Source: Schoenoplectus triqueter (taxonomy: Eukaryota > Streptophyta > Magnoliopsida > Poales > Cyperaceae). From it: 54,221 nt of DNA. The position numbers and the translations under genes were made by a program. The stretch spans positions 1 through 54,221 of the forward strand of contig CAXKVV010000381.1 of the NCBI GenBank assembly GCA_964058805.1, read 5' to 3'. Positions 25,390 to 37,399 of this stretch are shown here, piece by piece (position 1 is the stretch's first letter; each line of letters begins with the position of its first letter). The notes beneath the pieces are model-generated. The model saw nothing but the letters and a program-made list of their open reading frames with translations. It made no database searches and was not told the origin of the DNA.

Positions 25390-25510
25390 AATTAAATATA
25401 ACTAGATGCTACTGATAACATATTATATTAATAAATTTGATCCATTAGATATGAAGTTTCGACAGATTCAGAGACGAGCAGGACAAGGCCAGCGCTTTAT
25501 TTCAAATCGT
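25390..25510. repeat. Non-coding duplicated block, copy 2
   Basis: Shares TTTGATCCATTAGATATGAAG and CAGATTCAGAGACGAGCAGG-like sequence with copy 1 (near 21725-21775) and partly with 26320-26390. Non-coding. Confidence 0.5.
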
Positions 25511-25799
25511 TATTGCTGAATATTTGATGCTTGTACTGTTATACAAATAAGGATCAGTCGTTCTACTAAATGAAACAAACAGAGGCTGCCACATAAAGGA
25601 TAGATATTTCCGGAAATTAAAAACAAAATTTTTAATACATCGGCTGCTTATGTACAAATTCACCAATTGATATTAGATAAAGACCATTTCCAAAAATTGA
25701 ATTTGCTAAAAACACATTCAATTTCATCACAATAATTTTTTTTACAAGAAAGCTTCATTAACTTTTAGAGTTCGCCGTTTTTCCAAGGTTGGGTCTAGT

Positions 25800-26193
25800 T
25801 AGGGGTGTCAAAACTTAATCCGATTCAATGAGTTAATCTGATCTAATTCAAATCTGTTCCGATTCAAAATAATTCGAGGATAAATGAGTTAAATATAGGT
25901 CAAACTGTTTTCATCCGTCACAGACTAAGTCGGGTATGGGTGGACCCGGCTTGACTAATTTAATTGTGTTTTTATCTTTTAAATTTATTTTTAATGCTAA
26001 TTAAATTTTATATATACACTAATTAAAATTAATTATTTTATTCAAATTTGATTGGGACATTTCGTGACCCATTCGGATCGAACTGGGTCAAAAAAATATT
26101 AACCCAATTTTAAATGAGTTAGGTGGGTCAAGAAAAATTAAAAAAATGATAATAACTATACTTTGAACTTGACCCGATCCATTGACAACCCTC
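25800..26193. mobile_element. Short hAT-like element with ends close to the intact hAT
   Basis: The left end TAGGGGTGTCAA is identical to the first 12 bases of the intact hAT at 33025. The right end TTGACAACCCTC is its near complement. The interior is AT-rich with CCCGATCC-type motifs and no frame. The flanks read as one copy of the duplicated non-coding block, and the paralogue at 21650 lacks the insert, so it serves as an approximate empty site. The 8-bp target duplication is not clear. Confidence 0.6.
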
Positions 26194-26204
26194 ATTCTGA
26201 TAAT

Positions 26205-26400
26205 GATGTTAGAATTGCACTCAGACAATTTGGCAAATTATGCATTTATGACATGATTTAACTAACAACTTGTTGGTCGCATTAAACACTAAATTATAAC
26301 TAGAATACTAATATAATACAGATCAGTATTAAATTTGATCCATTATATTGTTGTTATTTATAGATGCAATCTTGGCTGCTTCACTGTAGTACAATAGTAG
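26205..26400. repeat. Non-coding duplicated block, copy 3
   Basis: Continues the duplicated segment interrupted by the element at 25800-26193 (GATGTTAGAATTGCACTCAG against GATGTCAGAATTTTAGTCAG in copy 1), then AAATTTGATCCATTATATTG. Non-coding. Confidence 0.45.
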
Positions 26401-27917
26401 CTGACGATTATAACTCGATATTAATTATGGCTAGCTGTGGCTATGAACAGGGTATATAATATGGGAGCTAGCTGATATACATATACATTTGTTCATACTG
26501 TACTTATCAATACAAGTTTTAATATGGACGTTAAATTAGTTAATTGTGCATGCATTTAAATGTTCTTATTATTGCAATTCATTATGTATGTTATTGTCAT
26601 TATGTAATTTTTTGTTAAAAATGATAAAGGTCTAAGCAATCAAATTTCATTAATTTGTACGAGCATACAAGATCACAATCATGTTATCATTTTATTACAG
26701 ATTGAGTATGTCCACCGAAAAGTTACAAATATAGAAACAAAAAATTCAAATAAAAAACTCAAATAAGCAACCAGACAGATATCGTTAATTTAAATGAGTT
26801 ATTATTTACATTAATAATATTTAAGTTATATAATATAAATATTATAGCATAATAAAATTATTAACATACCTGATAACTCATTTAATAATGTTCTATCAAT
26901 GATAGTATTTCCATAAAAAATTTCGACAATACTATACTAATAAATTGAATAATAAAATTGTTAACTTCAATACTAATTTAACGTGTATACAGAAGTGATA
27001 TCAATTATGACTTGTAATTTGATATCACCATAATATTTTCGTTTCATATAATATATTGCATGCTTTACTTCTTTTTTGTAATAGACAATTTTGCCCTTAA
27101 TTAATTACTCGATCAGCATCGTTTCTAATTATAAGATTTTTCGGCTTTTTACTTCAGGGGAGAATCACGGCCTACTCTGAAAATGAAATAGACAATTTTC
27201 CGCTTTTTACTTCCGTGTGCCAATCATTAATTTAAAATGAAAATGATATAACAAGAGTTTACAATCTAGCTAGATCTTCTAATGAATTTCTAGACTGTAC
27301 AAGGAACGGATCCCATAAGGAACCATATTGATGGAGGGATGGGTGAGTGGGAGAGGGAGGGAGGGAGGGAGGGATAATATAAAAACCCTATTTAGTTTTT
27401 CAATCCAAACTGTTTTGAAATGAAAATATTGTTTTTTGAAATGATCAAAAAAGAAAAGGTGCGATGGGAAATTTTGTGTTCATGAGGACGATTTATGGGG
27501 ATGGATGGATGACTGGACGAGGACAATGATATTATTCCAATATATAACAGGTGAAACATATTTAGAAAGGAAAAAAAAAATTTACTTGCATGTTGGATAT
27601 TATCATATTCTACAAACTTCCAAAGGCCATTGATCTGCAAATGACTGACCCGCTCGCTAATCGTGTTTCTTTTCAGACTGTAACTAGAATACATGACAAC
27701 TACAATCAATTAAATATAACTTATATTCCTTGACCAATAAAAATATTTTATGGAAAACCATCAATGTTTATTTTTCCTTAGCTTTTCTATAACTGAGGAT
27801 GCATGGCTTAATATTAGGAAAACAAACAAATGCATCGAAAAAAGAAGGCAAAAGAAATCATGTCATAAATTGAACATTATGTTTTTTTTTCTCTTTTTTT
27901 TGTATAATTTCTATAAC
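26401..27917. other. Intergenic, no gene seen
   Basis: AT-rich DNA with a GAGG(GAGG)n microsatellite near 27350-27373. Frames here are low-complexity. Nothing is supported as a gene. Confidence 0.4.
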
Positions 27918-27925
27918 TATAAAAG

Positions 27926-28332
27926 CAGGGGCGGATGCAGAATTTGGTCAGGGAGAGACAATTATCGGATTATAATAATTTATCGGGTTCAAACTCATTA
28001 ACTAATCGGGTACTAAATAAAAAAATAATAATTTAATATATATTCTTATATAATAAAAAATTTATCAAAATAATAATATTTTATATATTAAAAATAACAA
28101 TAAAATAAAGCTCAAAATAATAGATAAACAAGTTGATGAAGAAAATTTTCATCGGAACTTTATATTTTGATTTCTTTACATAATTATTTCATTATGCACG
28201 ACATTAAATATTTTTTCGCAATAAAAATAATCAGACAATTCAAGGGGGTAAAAAAAATTTCAAATGAGACAAATTACTGAAAAGTACTATTTTTCAAAAT
28301 TTAGAGGGACAACTGCCATACATCCGCCTTTG
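27926..28332. mobile_element. Non-autonomous DNA element with perfect 8-bp target duplication
   Basis: 407 bp starting CAGGGGCGGATG and ending CATCCGCCTTTG, an inverted pair matching at 10 of 12 positions. It is flanked by identical 8-bp repeats TATAAAAG (27918-27925 and 28333-28340). The size, ends and target length fit a hAT-type miniature element. No coding capacity. Confidence 0.85.
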
Positions 28333-28782
28333 TATAAAAGTATTCTTTTTTCAATGAAATTAAATTATGCAACATTTTGTTAGTTGGCTTTTCAGTTCCA
28401 ATCATCCATCTGACTCCATTTTGCGAGCAAACACCTTTCAAAATCCATATCTTTATCAGAAGAGCTCAGTATTGCAAGTTGCAAGAGTCAACAGGAATAA
28501 ATTTAAGAGACGCTAGCGATAGGTACGATGCATCTCGACTTCGATTGGATCTTCCATTTCAATTTCCTTTCAAATTTATTTTTTTTGTTTCTTTTCGTAC
28601 CGTTGATTAGTTTGAATCCTTCAAATTGAAAACTTTCTATTCGAGGAGCTACCATTGGGCGCCACAGGACAATGGACAATTCAACCCATACATTTGAATT
28701 TGAGAATGATCCGATCTGATTTCAGAAATAATTAATGTCATATTTATCCTTCAATTTTTTATTAACTTTATATTTATCCCGT

Positions 28783-29131
28783 AATAAGGAGCAGATACAG
28801 AATTTTGATCGGGGACACTAAATTAAAAAAATTAACAATTTAACATATATTCTTACTTAATAAAAATTATCAAAGTAATATTCTTTTATATATTAAAAAT
28901 AATAAAATATATAACTCAAAATAATAAATAATCAAGTTGATGAAGAAAAAATTTCTCTACGGTAATTTATATTTTAAAACTTTTGCATAATTCTTTCATT
29001 ATCTATGGTATTAAATAAAATTTTCTTGAAAAGTAATCAAATAATTGAGGAGAAAATTAGCAAAAACTTAATTTAAAAATGCTATTTGTCAAAATCTAGA
29101 CGAGATGTTGTACGAGAATTGGCCCCTACCC
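28783..29131. mobile_element. Second, diverged copy of the 27926 element
   Basis: Shares long collinear similarity with 27926-28332 in the same orientation: CAGAATTTTGATC, AATATATATTCTTA-like, AACTCAAAATAATA and CAAGTTGATGAAGAAAA-like blocks. The ends are eroded (AAGGAGCAGATACAG and TTGGCCCCTA) and no target duplication was found. Confidence 0.7.
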
Positions 29132-31385
29132 TTAACTCTCATTATATCATATTTATTCATCAAGTCTATAATTTTTTTTTATATTTACTAACAGACTCAT
29201 TAACATACATAATATATCCCTGAATACCTTAATTTTTTTTTCATATTTTACACCTAAAATTTTAAATATGTCATTTATTTTTCAAATTTACTCATCAATA
29301 AAATATTTTTATATATGCCTAGTAATTATTTTTGTTGTTTCTAATGACATTGATAATGTACAATAATAGAACCCTAGACCGATTTTACAATTCAAAACCA
29401 AGAAATGAAATAAAATAGAGAAAGAGATAGAAGACGCAAAATTCACCATAATCCACAATCACTAACTGTCAAATTACGGTGAATCACTAAAAAAACATAG
29501 TGTTTGTATAAGTATGTACCTCTGATTTTTTTTATACTATGTATACGGAATGTCATTGGTCGAAAGAATAAGTGAGTGAAACAATGCTCTAAAACAGATC
29601 TCACAAGGAGAATACTCAAGAAATCACTCAGATTTAACCTATTTGCAAGTTTAAATTAATAATAGTTAGGTTAGAATAAGTGTTTCAAAAAAAAAAATCA
29701 ACTAAATAGCGGCTTGGTTTTGATGTTACTCTTCTGAACTTGTTAAAAACGTACGTGAAGAAAGAGATTTTTTTTTTACTTTTCATACAATCATCACACC
29801 GATCAGAGAAGAATCCATGCAGCAATTACTGTGACCAATTGGATTGATGATTTCACAAATGATAAGAAAACATATAGTCCATTTATAATCATTATAGTAA
29901 TGCGGACGATGTCTAAAATGTGGTCCAAAAATAGAACATTCAAATAATATCCATTTTTTGTCATTTTATATCCCAAAATATCCATTATCTAATAATTTAT
30001 ATTAATTTTAACTAATAAGACAAACACGATAGCGTCCATTATTTTGTATTTCTCTCCATTTTTTGCCATATAGGAGGAAGGGAATTAAAGATTGAGAGAA
30101 ATCATACGAGATTATATCTGATATAGCATCTATAATTGATCTATTATTATTGATCATTCCATTTTTCATATTAAAATGACATACATATTATCATCTGATA
30201 TTTTTCTATGTCTAAATAAAAAAATTCACTGCAACACAGATACACAGCTAATTTATTTAATAAAGTCATGCACACGGATTATGTCTCTTTTGAAAATACG
30301 AATGGTCCAAAATATAAAATATTTGGATAATAAATTTATTTCAATAAATTCATTATAATATACTCATGTTTATTATTTTAGTCTCAATATTAACTCAATC
30401 ATCTTGATTATTTGCTACTCTAATTAATACTTCTTCAATTAATTATTTTGCATGTTAGTCCAATAGAAATATCTTCATGATTGATTAAATAATATGCATT
30501 TCACAACTTACGAGAAAAAAATAAAATCAAAGATAATTATTTTACAAATTTTTCGAATAAGAAATGAAATTGTTTACAACAACAATATTTCTTTTGATGA
30601 TTTGCAAAATAATTACTACACAATTGTAAATGAATAAAGCTTTAGTCATATTTTTATATTTATTAATAAAATAAAATTAATTTAAATTAATTTAAAAATA
30701 TTATTTAATTATTTTTTTGACATAGCCCAATTTTTGTTTAGGTCAAAAAGGTTACATAATTCCTACCGAATTCATTTTATGAATAAATATGAAACGTTTA
30801 AAGAGTAAAATAGTATATAAGATATTCTAAATAATTACTAAGTATATATGAATATTTTTTATATGATATATTTAAATCTATGGATAAATATGAACGAATT
30901 TAAAGAGTTTAAAACTACACTACATATATATAAGAGTTGATGGTAAAATATAAAATAGAATAAGAGTTGAAGGGTAATTATAATATTAACCATTTAAAAA
31001 AAAAGTAAAACTGACTCGATCAGATCCGACCCAATATCAACGAACCAGCAATCCAATCAAAGATCTAAAAAAATCAACATATAAATTGATATTCGTAACA
31101 GTCAGATTGTGTCGAATCACTAAAAGAATAAGTTAATATATCTGAGAACCTCTGATCTCTTACACGAAATATACGAGCAACCGTGGCCAATTCAAACAAA
31201 TAAAAAGTTAAGAATCAAGTTTCACAAAAAGAACTCTCAAATAACTCACTAATCTCACTCCGATTAAAGTTTTACAAAACATTCATGAGATTATAATCAA
31301 AATATTTTAAGTTTTGAACACCAAAGCAGTGATGACTAAGATTTAGAATAAATCTGAAAGAGAGAAATCAAAAATTAGCAATAGA
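29132..31385. other. Intergenic, no gene seen
   Basis: Very AT-rich DNA with no supported frame, RNA gene or clear element boundary. Confidence 0.4.
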
Positions 31386-31389
31386 GAGA

Positions 31390-31925
31390 TCTAAGAGATC
31401 ATCTCGTTATATAGTTGTGCTGCAAAGAAATCACTCTATTGGTTGCAACAGTTAGCTACTTCTAACACTAATAGATACTATTCATTGCAACAGATGTGAG
31501 ATTTATTATAACGATTGTGTTCTGATTGCACACTATTAATTTTTAGACCACATTTGATTTATTTTGTTACAATGATTAGTGTAGTAACAGTTATGAGATG
31601 ATGACACACTAGACAGTTTTGGTTTCACTTTTGATTTAATCTGTTAGAAAGGATGTGAAATATGTTATAACTATTATGAAAGGATGACACACTAGTCCCT
31701 TTTGGATAATTTTTGTTTATTCTGTTATAATAGTTATGATAATCGTTGCATTGACTGTAGCCTATAACACAACAATAAAGATCTTGATGATAATTATTAC
31801 AACAAATATGGATTCATTATAATGTTGAAGGTTGATTATACATTGGTCAGCTTCTTAACACAATTAGATTTATTTTGTTATAATAGTTGTCATAACCGTT
31901 GCAATAGTTAGTGCATAGTATCTTC
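31390..31925. repeat. Array of TTGCAACAG and TTATAACNGTT motifs, CACTA-like subterminal region
   Basis: Repeated motifs such as GTTGCAACAGTTAG, TTGCAACAGATGTGAG, GTTATAATAGTTATGATAA and CGTTGCA recur every few tens of bases on both strands. This resembles CACTA subterminal repeats and recalls the 19390-19830 array. No terminus is recognisable. Confidence 0.4.
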
Positions 31926-32159
31926 ATTCTTTTTATTTTAATCTCAAGATTATTTTAGTTATATTTATACATCATAAACCTAATTTAATTCTTCTTGATC
32001 TTTATGCAGTTTAGTCCAAATTAAGCTTCATAACTTGCATTCAACATTCTCAAAGAAACTATTAAAATCATATATAATTATTTTACAAATCGATAAATAT
32101 AAATATAAAAATTATTCATAATAACACATATGCATTATTTAATGATAACTTTAAATTCC

Positions 32160-32480
32160 CTAATCTATTAATTATCCAAAATTGATAATTAATTGAGATT
32201 AATATATAAGTATTTTGATGATCATGTTTCACAGATCATATGATAAGTGTCATTGATTAAATTACTCAAATGACATATTAGATATGTTATTGAATTGGAT
32301 CTATGAAAATACTATAAGGATTGTGTTTGTGTCATTAATATTTTTTCTTGATGACCATATATATTTTTTAATATAAATAATTTATATTTATGAATATTAT
32401 CTAATGTTATCTATAATTGATGACCATATATATTTTATCTCAATGTATTTCTTTTATATAAAGAAGAAGAAATTAACATG
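32160..32480. repeat. Relic similar to the long terminal repeat at 5469
   Basis: GATGATCATGTTTCACAGAT near 32215 and GGATTGTGTTTGTGTCAT near 32320 match, in the same order, TGATCATGTTTCACAGATCA near 5705 and GGATTGTGTTTGTGTCATCA near 5812. Probably a diverged solo or truncated copia long terminal repeat. Confidence 0.45.
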
Positions 32481-33219
32481 AATCAAGAATATCGACATCT
32501 CTCTTATTTGTTGACACGAGCAATGATATACAAATCAGATGCCCCCTATACATAAAAAATAAAGTGTAAGAATAACATGTTTCTATTTTATACCATTCTG
32601 AATATTATATCATATATAATGAGTTTGAGACAATTATCATCATCCAAGATCAAAATATTTAAAGCGTACATTATATTTATATAATTTAGAGGTCACAATG
32701 CATATTACTAGGTGTCGTTGATAATTAAATATGTTTTAATTAATTTCATTGTTAAGTGTATATAGGTTCTAGTTGGACACACCATATAAGAATAAAATCT
32801 ATAAATGCTCGTTGATCAATTCATATGAGTTCTCTCAGACATTAACATGAGTTAAGGAATCAATGCACATGATTAATTAAGTATATTTATCAAAAAATTT
32901 AATAAGCATGTCAAAATGGATCAAAATGGCTCTTGGGAAGGTTTTCAGGCTTTGTGCAAATCCTACGTGGGTCTTGTGCGACCTAAACTTGAGATTGGCT
33001 TTCTTAGGCACCATGTGTTGCCCGTAGGGGTGTCAAACGTACTAAACAACCACGAAAGAGATAGGTTACGTTTAACGTTTCGTTTAAACGACGAAATTTT
33101 TTTTTTTTCCGCTGAATGTTTCGTTTACTGAACGTAAGGAGTAATTTTTTCGCTGAACGTTTCGTTTACTGAAACGTTCAAAACGTTTGTAACGTTCAGA
33201 ATTTTGAACGTCTGAAAAA

Positions 33220-33700
33220 TAACAACCTTTATATTCAAAAACTGCCAAGTTGACATATAACAAACTGCCAAGTTGACATATAACAAAATAACAACCTTTA
33301 TATTCAAAAAAACTGCCAAGTTGCCAAGCTTGAGAGTATTGTATGATGCAAATATAATGAAAAATCACTGGGTTGCCATTTGCCAATATAACAATTAATA
33401 ACAAAATAACAACCAAAACTGCCAAGTTGACAAAATAACAACCTTTATATTCAAAAAAACTGCCAAGTTGCCATTTGCCAAGTGCTACACAGCCCTATCA
33501 TACATATCATACATCCAAAACTGCCAAGTTGACATATAACAAAATAACAACCTTTATATTCAAAAAAACTGCCAAGTTGCCATTTGCCAAGTGCTACACA
33601 GCCCTACATACATATCATACATCCAAAAAAACTGCCAACTGCCAAGTGCTACACTACATATCATACATCCAAAATGTACTAAGTAAAAGAGTATCCAACA
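33220..33700. repeat. Interspersed direct repeats in the 3' region of the hAT
   Basis: Blocks such as AACTGCCAAGTTGACATATA, AACAACCTTTATATTCAAAA and CATTTGCCAAGTGCTACACA recur three to five times in shuffled spacing. Non-coding, internal to the transposon. Confidence 0.85.
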
Positions 33701-33977
33701 TATAATAAAGTTACCATTTACCATTTACCATTTACCAGTTGTCAGCCACTCTAAAGTTACCATTTGCCATTTGTCAGCTACTCTAAAGCCAACCCAAATC
33801 CCAGCTATTTTCTCAGATATACCAATCTCAGCCACAATATACCAATCTCAGCCACAATGGCAACATTATACAAACATTTAAACACATTTATCATCATTGA
33901 AAATTCACTGCTAGAGATTTGAGGAGCCAAAGAGACTAACTAACAGTCTCCAGGCTTCAAGGTAATAGGCAACAAAC

Positions 33978-34054
33978 AACAGGCAACAGGCAACAGGCAA
34001 CAGGCAACAGGCAACAGGCAACAGGCAACAGGCAACAGGCAACAGGCAACAGGC
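33978..34054. repeat. Heptanucleotide minisatellite (AACAGGC)11
   Basis: Eleven perfect tandem copies of AACAGGC in the 3' part of the hAT, just past the transposase stop codon at 34131. Related imperfect units continue to about 34085. Confidence 0.95.
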
Positions 34055-34130
34055 TTTAAGGCAACAAGTAACAAACAACAAGCTTTAAAAAATACCAGTA
34101 ATTGAACTGATAAACCAGACTGGCACATGT

Positions 34131-36501
34131 TTAGCTTCCACTGCCACAAATGTTATCATCTAGTACTCCTTCATCAGTGGACCATATGATATTACCAAAC
34201 ATGCCACCATTATCTGCATTAACACACATCAGGTCAAACAAATGACATTAGTATTAGAAAGAGTAAATTAAAGAGTAAATTAAATACCAGTAATGCTAGC
34301 ACATAACCAATCTTGGGCACATATTAGAGCTTCAATGCTCTCATCATTTAGAGACGATCTAACAGTGCTCAGAATCCTACCAGAAGTACTGAAAGTGGAC
34401 TCAGACGCCACTGTTGAAATTGGGACAGCCAAGATGTCCCTTGTTAACTTAGCCATAACAGGATATGTTTGGCTTTTCAGTTTCCACCATGTAAGGATGT
34501 CAAAGTCATCATCTAAGCTTGTTTCATCAAGTGGGTCATCTAGATATTGATCTAGCTCTGATTTTGTTGTCTCAGTGGTCCTCTTACCACTCAAAAAATC
34601 TTTCAAGCCTGCCCTTGTGTCACTGACACTATGTGTTGCACCAGATCCAACCCTAATTATCACAACATCATACAAGAAATCAAGCATCAATTTTAAAATA
34701 TAAGAACTAAAAGAAATCAAGTCACTGACACTATGTGTTGTACCTCTGAGTTGAGCTGCCAGTTTGATTTTGTGTTGCCCTTGAGTGTGCATTCAAGTAT
34801 TCTTTGAACAAAGCAAGCAAGCATGCCTTGATGTTGGTCATAAATCTTGCACAATCCTCAGAATGCATCATGTTGTAATAGTACTCAACCACTGCTAACT
34901 TGCACCTAGGGTCTAGAACACAAGCAATAGCCAAAAGGGCATTTCCATTGGACCAATACTTGTCCCACTTGGCAAACATTTCTATACTCATTTGAACAAC
35001 AAAGGGATATGGGCTACTTCTCATTTTCTTAATATTTAGGTAAACCTCACAAAATTCAGGGAAGTACAAATTAAGGGTTGGATATTTGGAACCACTTAGT
35101 TTATTTGTGGCATCATAAAAGACTTTCAAGTGCCCAATTATAGCCTGAACATTATCCCAATCTTCTGCAGATGGACATGAAATGTACCTTTTATCATAGG
35201 TAGCAAATCTGTTAATAGCCTCTTTTAAGTCCAATGCCAACTCCAACATTAAGTAAGTGGAGTTCCATCTTGTCTGCACATCCCAAGCAGGTTTCCTTTG
35301 TGGGGCATTAACCTAAGGAAAAAACAAATTTAATTAGACTGAACTAATTGAACTAATTGAATACAAATACAAATACAAGATGAATTTGCACACCTGAGAT
35401 GCTGCCAAGATGAATTTCTCCATTCTAGATTGTGAATGTCTAATGTATTTCATTGTGGCTCTAATTTTTTGTATCTCTCCATCTAGTACACTCAAACCAT
35501 CTTGCACAATCAGGTTCAAAATGTGGCATCCACATCTTTGATGAAAGATGAAGCCATCAGCTGGTAAGTGCTTACTAATCTGAGTTGTAGTCAACATTTC
35601 TCTTATGGCAGCATCATTAGCAGAAGAGTTATCAAGTACCAAACAAAAAACCTTTTTATCCACATTCCACAATACCAATTTTTCATATATAGCCTGTGAA
35701 ATGTGCTGACCAGTGTGTGGAGAGGGCAAAGGGATGAAGTTAATAATTCTCTTTCTCAACAGCCAAGTATTATCAATGTAATGACATGTAAGGGACATAA
35801 ACCCCCTTTCCCTACTCTTACTGGTCCACAAGTCACTTGTAAAACTGAACTTGCAATCTAGTTTACCAAGTATGTCATACAACTTACACTTCTCATCTTC
35901 ATAAATATTAATGCAATCTGTTCTAATTGTATTTCTTGATGGCATTTTAAAGCAAGGTTGCAGGTCCTTTAAAAATACCTTCAAGAAATGGTGGTTGGCA
36001 CAGTTAAAAGGGTATTCATGTGCAATCACCATTCTTGCCAAGTTTTTTCTGCTTCTCATTTGGTCAAATACCCAATTAGCAGGACTTGGCTCACCTGCTG
36101 ATAATAGTAAAATGATTAGTAAAATAATTATTAAATGATATGAATTTAATAATAAAAATTAATGATAACACACCTTGATTAATTACCAGCATCTTTTGCA
36201 ATGCATCTGGTTTATGCCTCTTCATTATCTTACATCCTTTTTTGATATGATGCAATAATGAACCGGTGCTCCTTGAGTTACCTTGCAAATATTTAGCTGA
36301 ACAATACTTACAAGTAGCATTATAGCTACCATCAGCTTGCTTTGGACCCTTTATGAAATGCTCCCAAACTTGAGAGTATTGTACATCTCTACTTTTTCTT
36401 TTTTGGGTGGTTTCAAGACCAGGTGCTGTTGCACCAGGGTCTTCAGGGTCAATGGGATCCTCAGGATCAACTACAATCCTTTGAACCTCATCTTGTTCCA
36501 T
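34131..36501 (-). CDS. hAT transposase (BED zinc finger, RNase H-like, dimerisation domain)
   Basis: Five exons on the minus strand: 36501-36174, 36094-35394, 35312-34744, 34652-34288 and 34213-34131. They join in frame to 681 residues with a single terminal stop. Seen in order: acidic N-terminus; BED zinc finger about 44-92 (C64, C67, H85, C90); RNase H-like core with the first presumed catalytic Asp in TSDLWTS (D197) and the second in LDNSSAND (D264); hAT CxxH motif C297-H300 in RCGCHILNL; TRWNSTY near the start of exon 3; C-terminal dimerisation region with WW 588-589 and ASESTFS, whose Glu (E617) is the likely third catalytic residue. The length suits plant Ac/RICESLEEPER-type transposases. 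A small upstream exon (36984-37039) can splice in frame and would extend the N-terminus to about 700 residues. Catalytic assignments rest on family knowledge. Confidence 0.92.
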
Positions 36502-37020
36502 ACTAAAAGTTCAAACAAACAAGCAAGTAAGCACTGGCAAGTAAAAGTTCAAACAAGCAAGCAAAGAAAGTTCAAGTAAGCAAGCAAGTAAGCACTGGTA
36601 AGTGCCGGTACCAAGCAAGCAAGCAAGTACTGGTAAGTTCCGGTACCAAGCATATTCATCTGAGTCGGTACCAAGCAAGCTTGTTCCATACTAAAAGTTC
36701 AAACAAACAAGCAAGTAAGCACTGGTAAGTAAAAGTTCAAACAAGCAAGCAAAGAAAGTTCAAGTAAGCAAGCAAGTAAGCACTGGTAAGTGCCGGTACC
36801 AAGCAAGCAAGCAAGTACTGGTAAGTGCCGGTACCAAGCATATTCATCTGAGTCGGTACCAAGCAAGCTTGTTCCATACTAAAAGTTCAAACAAACAAGC
36901 AAGTAAGCACTGGTAAGTGCCGGTACCAAGCAAGCAAAGAAAGTTCAAGTAACCAAGCAAAGAAAGGGTAAAGAAAAACATACTCATCGGAAGACAAATC
37001 AGGCTCAGCCTCTAAAACAT
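36493..37020. repeat. 188-bp tandem repeat, about 2.8 copies, inside the hAT
   Basis: Units begin at 36493, 36681 and 36869 (period 188; the third is incomplete and rearranged). Each unit contains smaller AAGCAAGCAAGTAAGCACTGG and GGTACCAAGC motifs. In each the minus strand carries the acceptor-like TTTTAGTATGGAACAAG that starts the zinc-finger exon. CATATTCATCTGAGTCG, part of the upstream candidate exon, is also repeated. Confidence 0.85.
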
Positions 37021-37039
37021 ATTCATCTGAGTCGACCAT
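36984..37039 (-). other. Candidate upstream coding exon of the hAT transposase
   Basis: On the minus strand an acceptor TTTTCAG precedes an ATG at 37039. The frame (MVDSDEYVLEAEPDLSSD...) runs to a donor after 36984 (GATGA, then GTATG). Joining this to the acceptor TTTTAG before 36502 keeps the frame into the ATGGAACAA start of the next exon. An acidic N-terminal leader is plausible, but only a transcript would settle which start is used. Confidence 0.5.
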
Positions 37040-37249
37040 AGCTAAGAAACCTGAAAATTTCAAAGAAAAAATTGCTGAATAAAGTATAAGAAAAAGCAAA
37101 ATAAAGTAAAATAAAGTATAAGAAATACCTGAAAATTGCTTTCTTGCGTTTTCTTTCTCTTTCTTTCTCTCTCTCTGCCTTTGTTTTTTCTAACTCTCTC
37201 TCTTTTTTTTCTTCCTTTCTTTCTGTCATTTTTCTTCCCCTTTAGAGAC

Positions 37250-37256
37250 ATATATA
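37250..37256 (-). promoter_or_regulatory. Candidate TATA box of the transposase gene
   Basis: Minus strand reads GGGTATATATGTC about 210 bases upstream of the candidate first ATG (37039). It is followed by a GAAAGAAAG-rich leader and an internal donor/acceptor pair near 37128 and 37055. The placement is plausible for a core promoter. Confidence 0.45.
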
Positions 37257-37399
37257 CCCAAGAGTCCCTGATCGAACGAAACGTGTAACTTACACTAAAA
37301 TGCTAGAAACAAGAAAACAGATCATCGACCACAGGGCCACAACAAGCAATCAAGCATTCAAGCTAGGGTTTTGTGAAAAAGAGACAATCGAAATGATGA

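Noticed and set aside
33940..34149. Minus-strand frame with repeated CCLLPVA units
   Set aside because: It is a translation of the (AACAGGC)n minisatellite and overlaps the transposase stop; not a gene.
34280..34792. Single 170-residue frame across hAT exon 4 and intron 3
   Set aside because: It reads through intron 3 in a frame different from exon 3. The spliced model keeps one frame throughout, so the open intron is incidental.
36493..37020. CRISPR-like repeat pattern
   Set aside because: It is a direct tandem repeat with no unique spacers, inside a plant transposon.
37023..37251. Lys/Arg/Glu-rich frames in the hAT leader
   Set aside because: They translate GAAAGAAAG-type simple sequence in the 5' leader, and no domain is visible.
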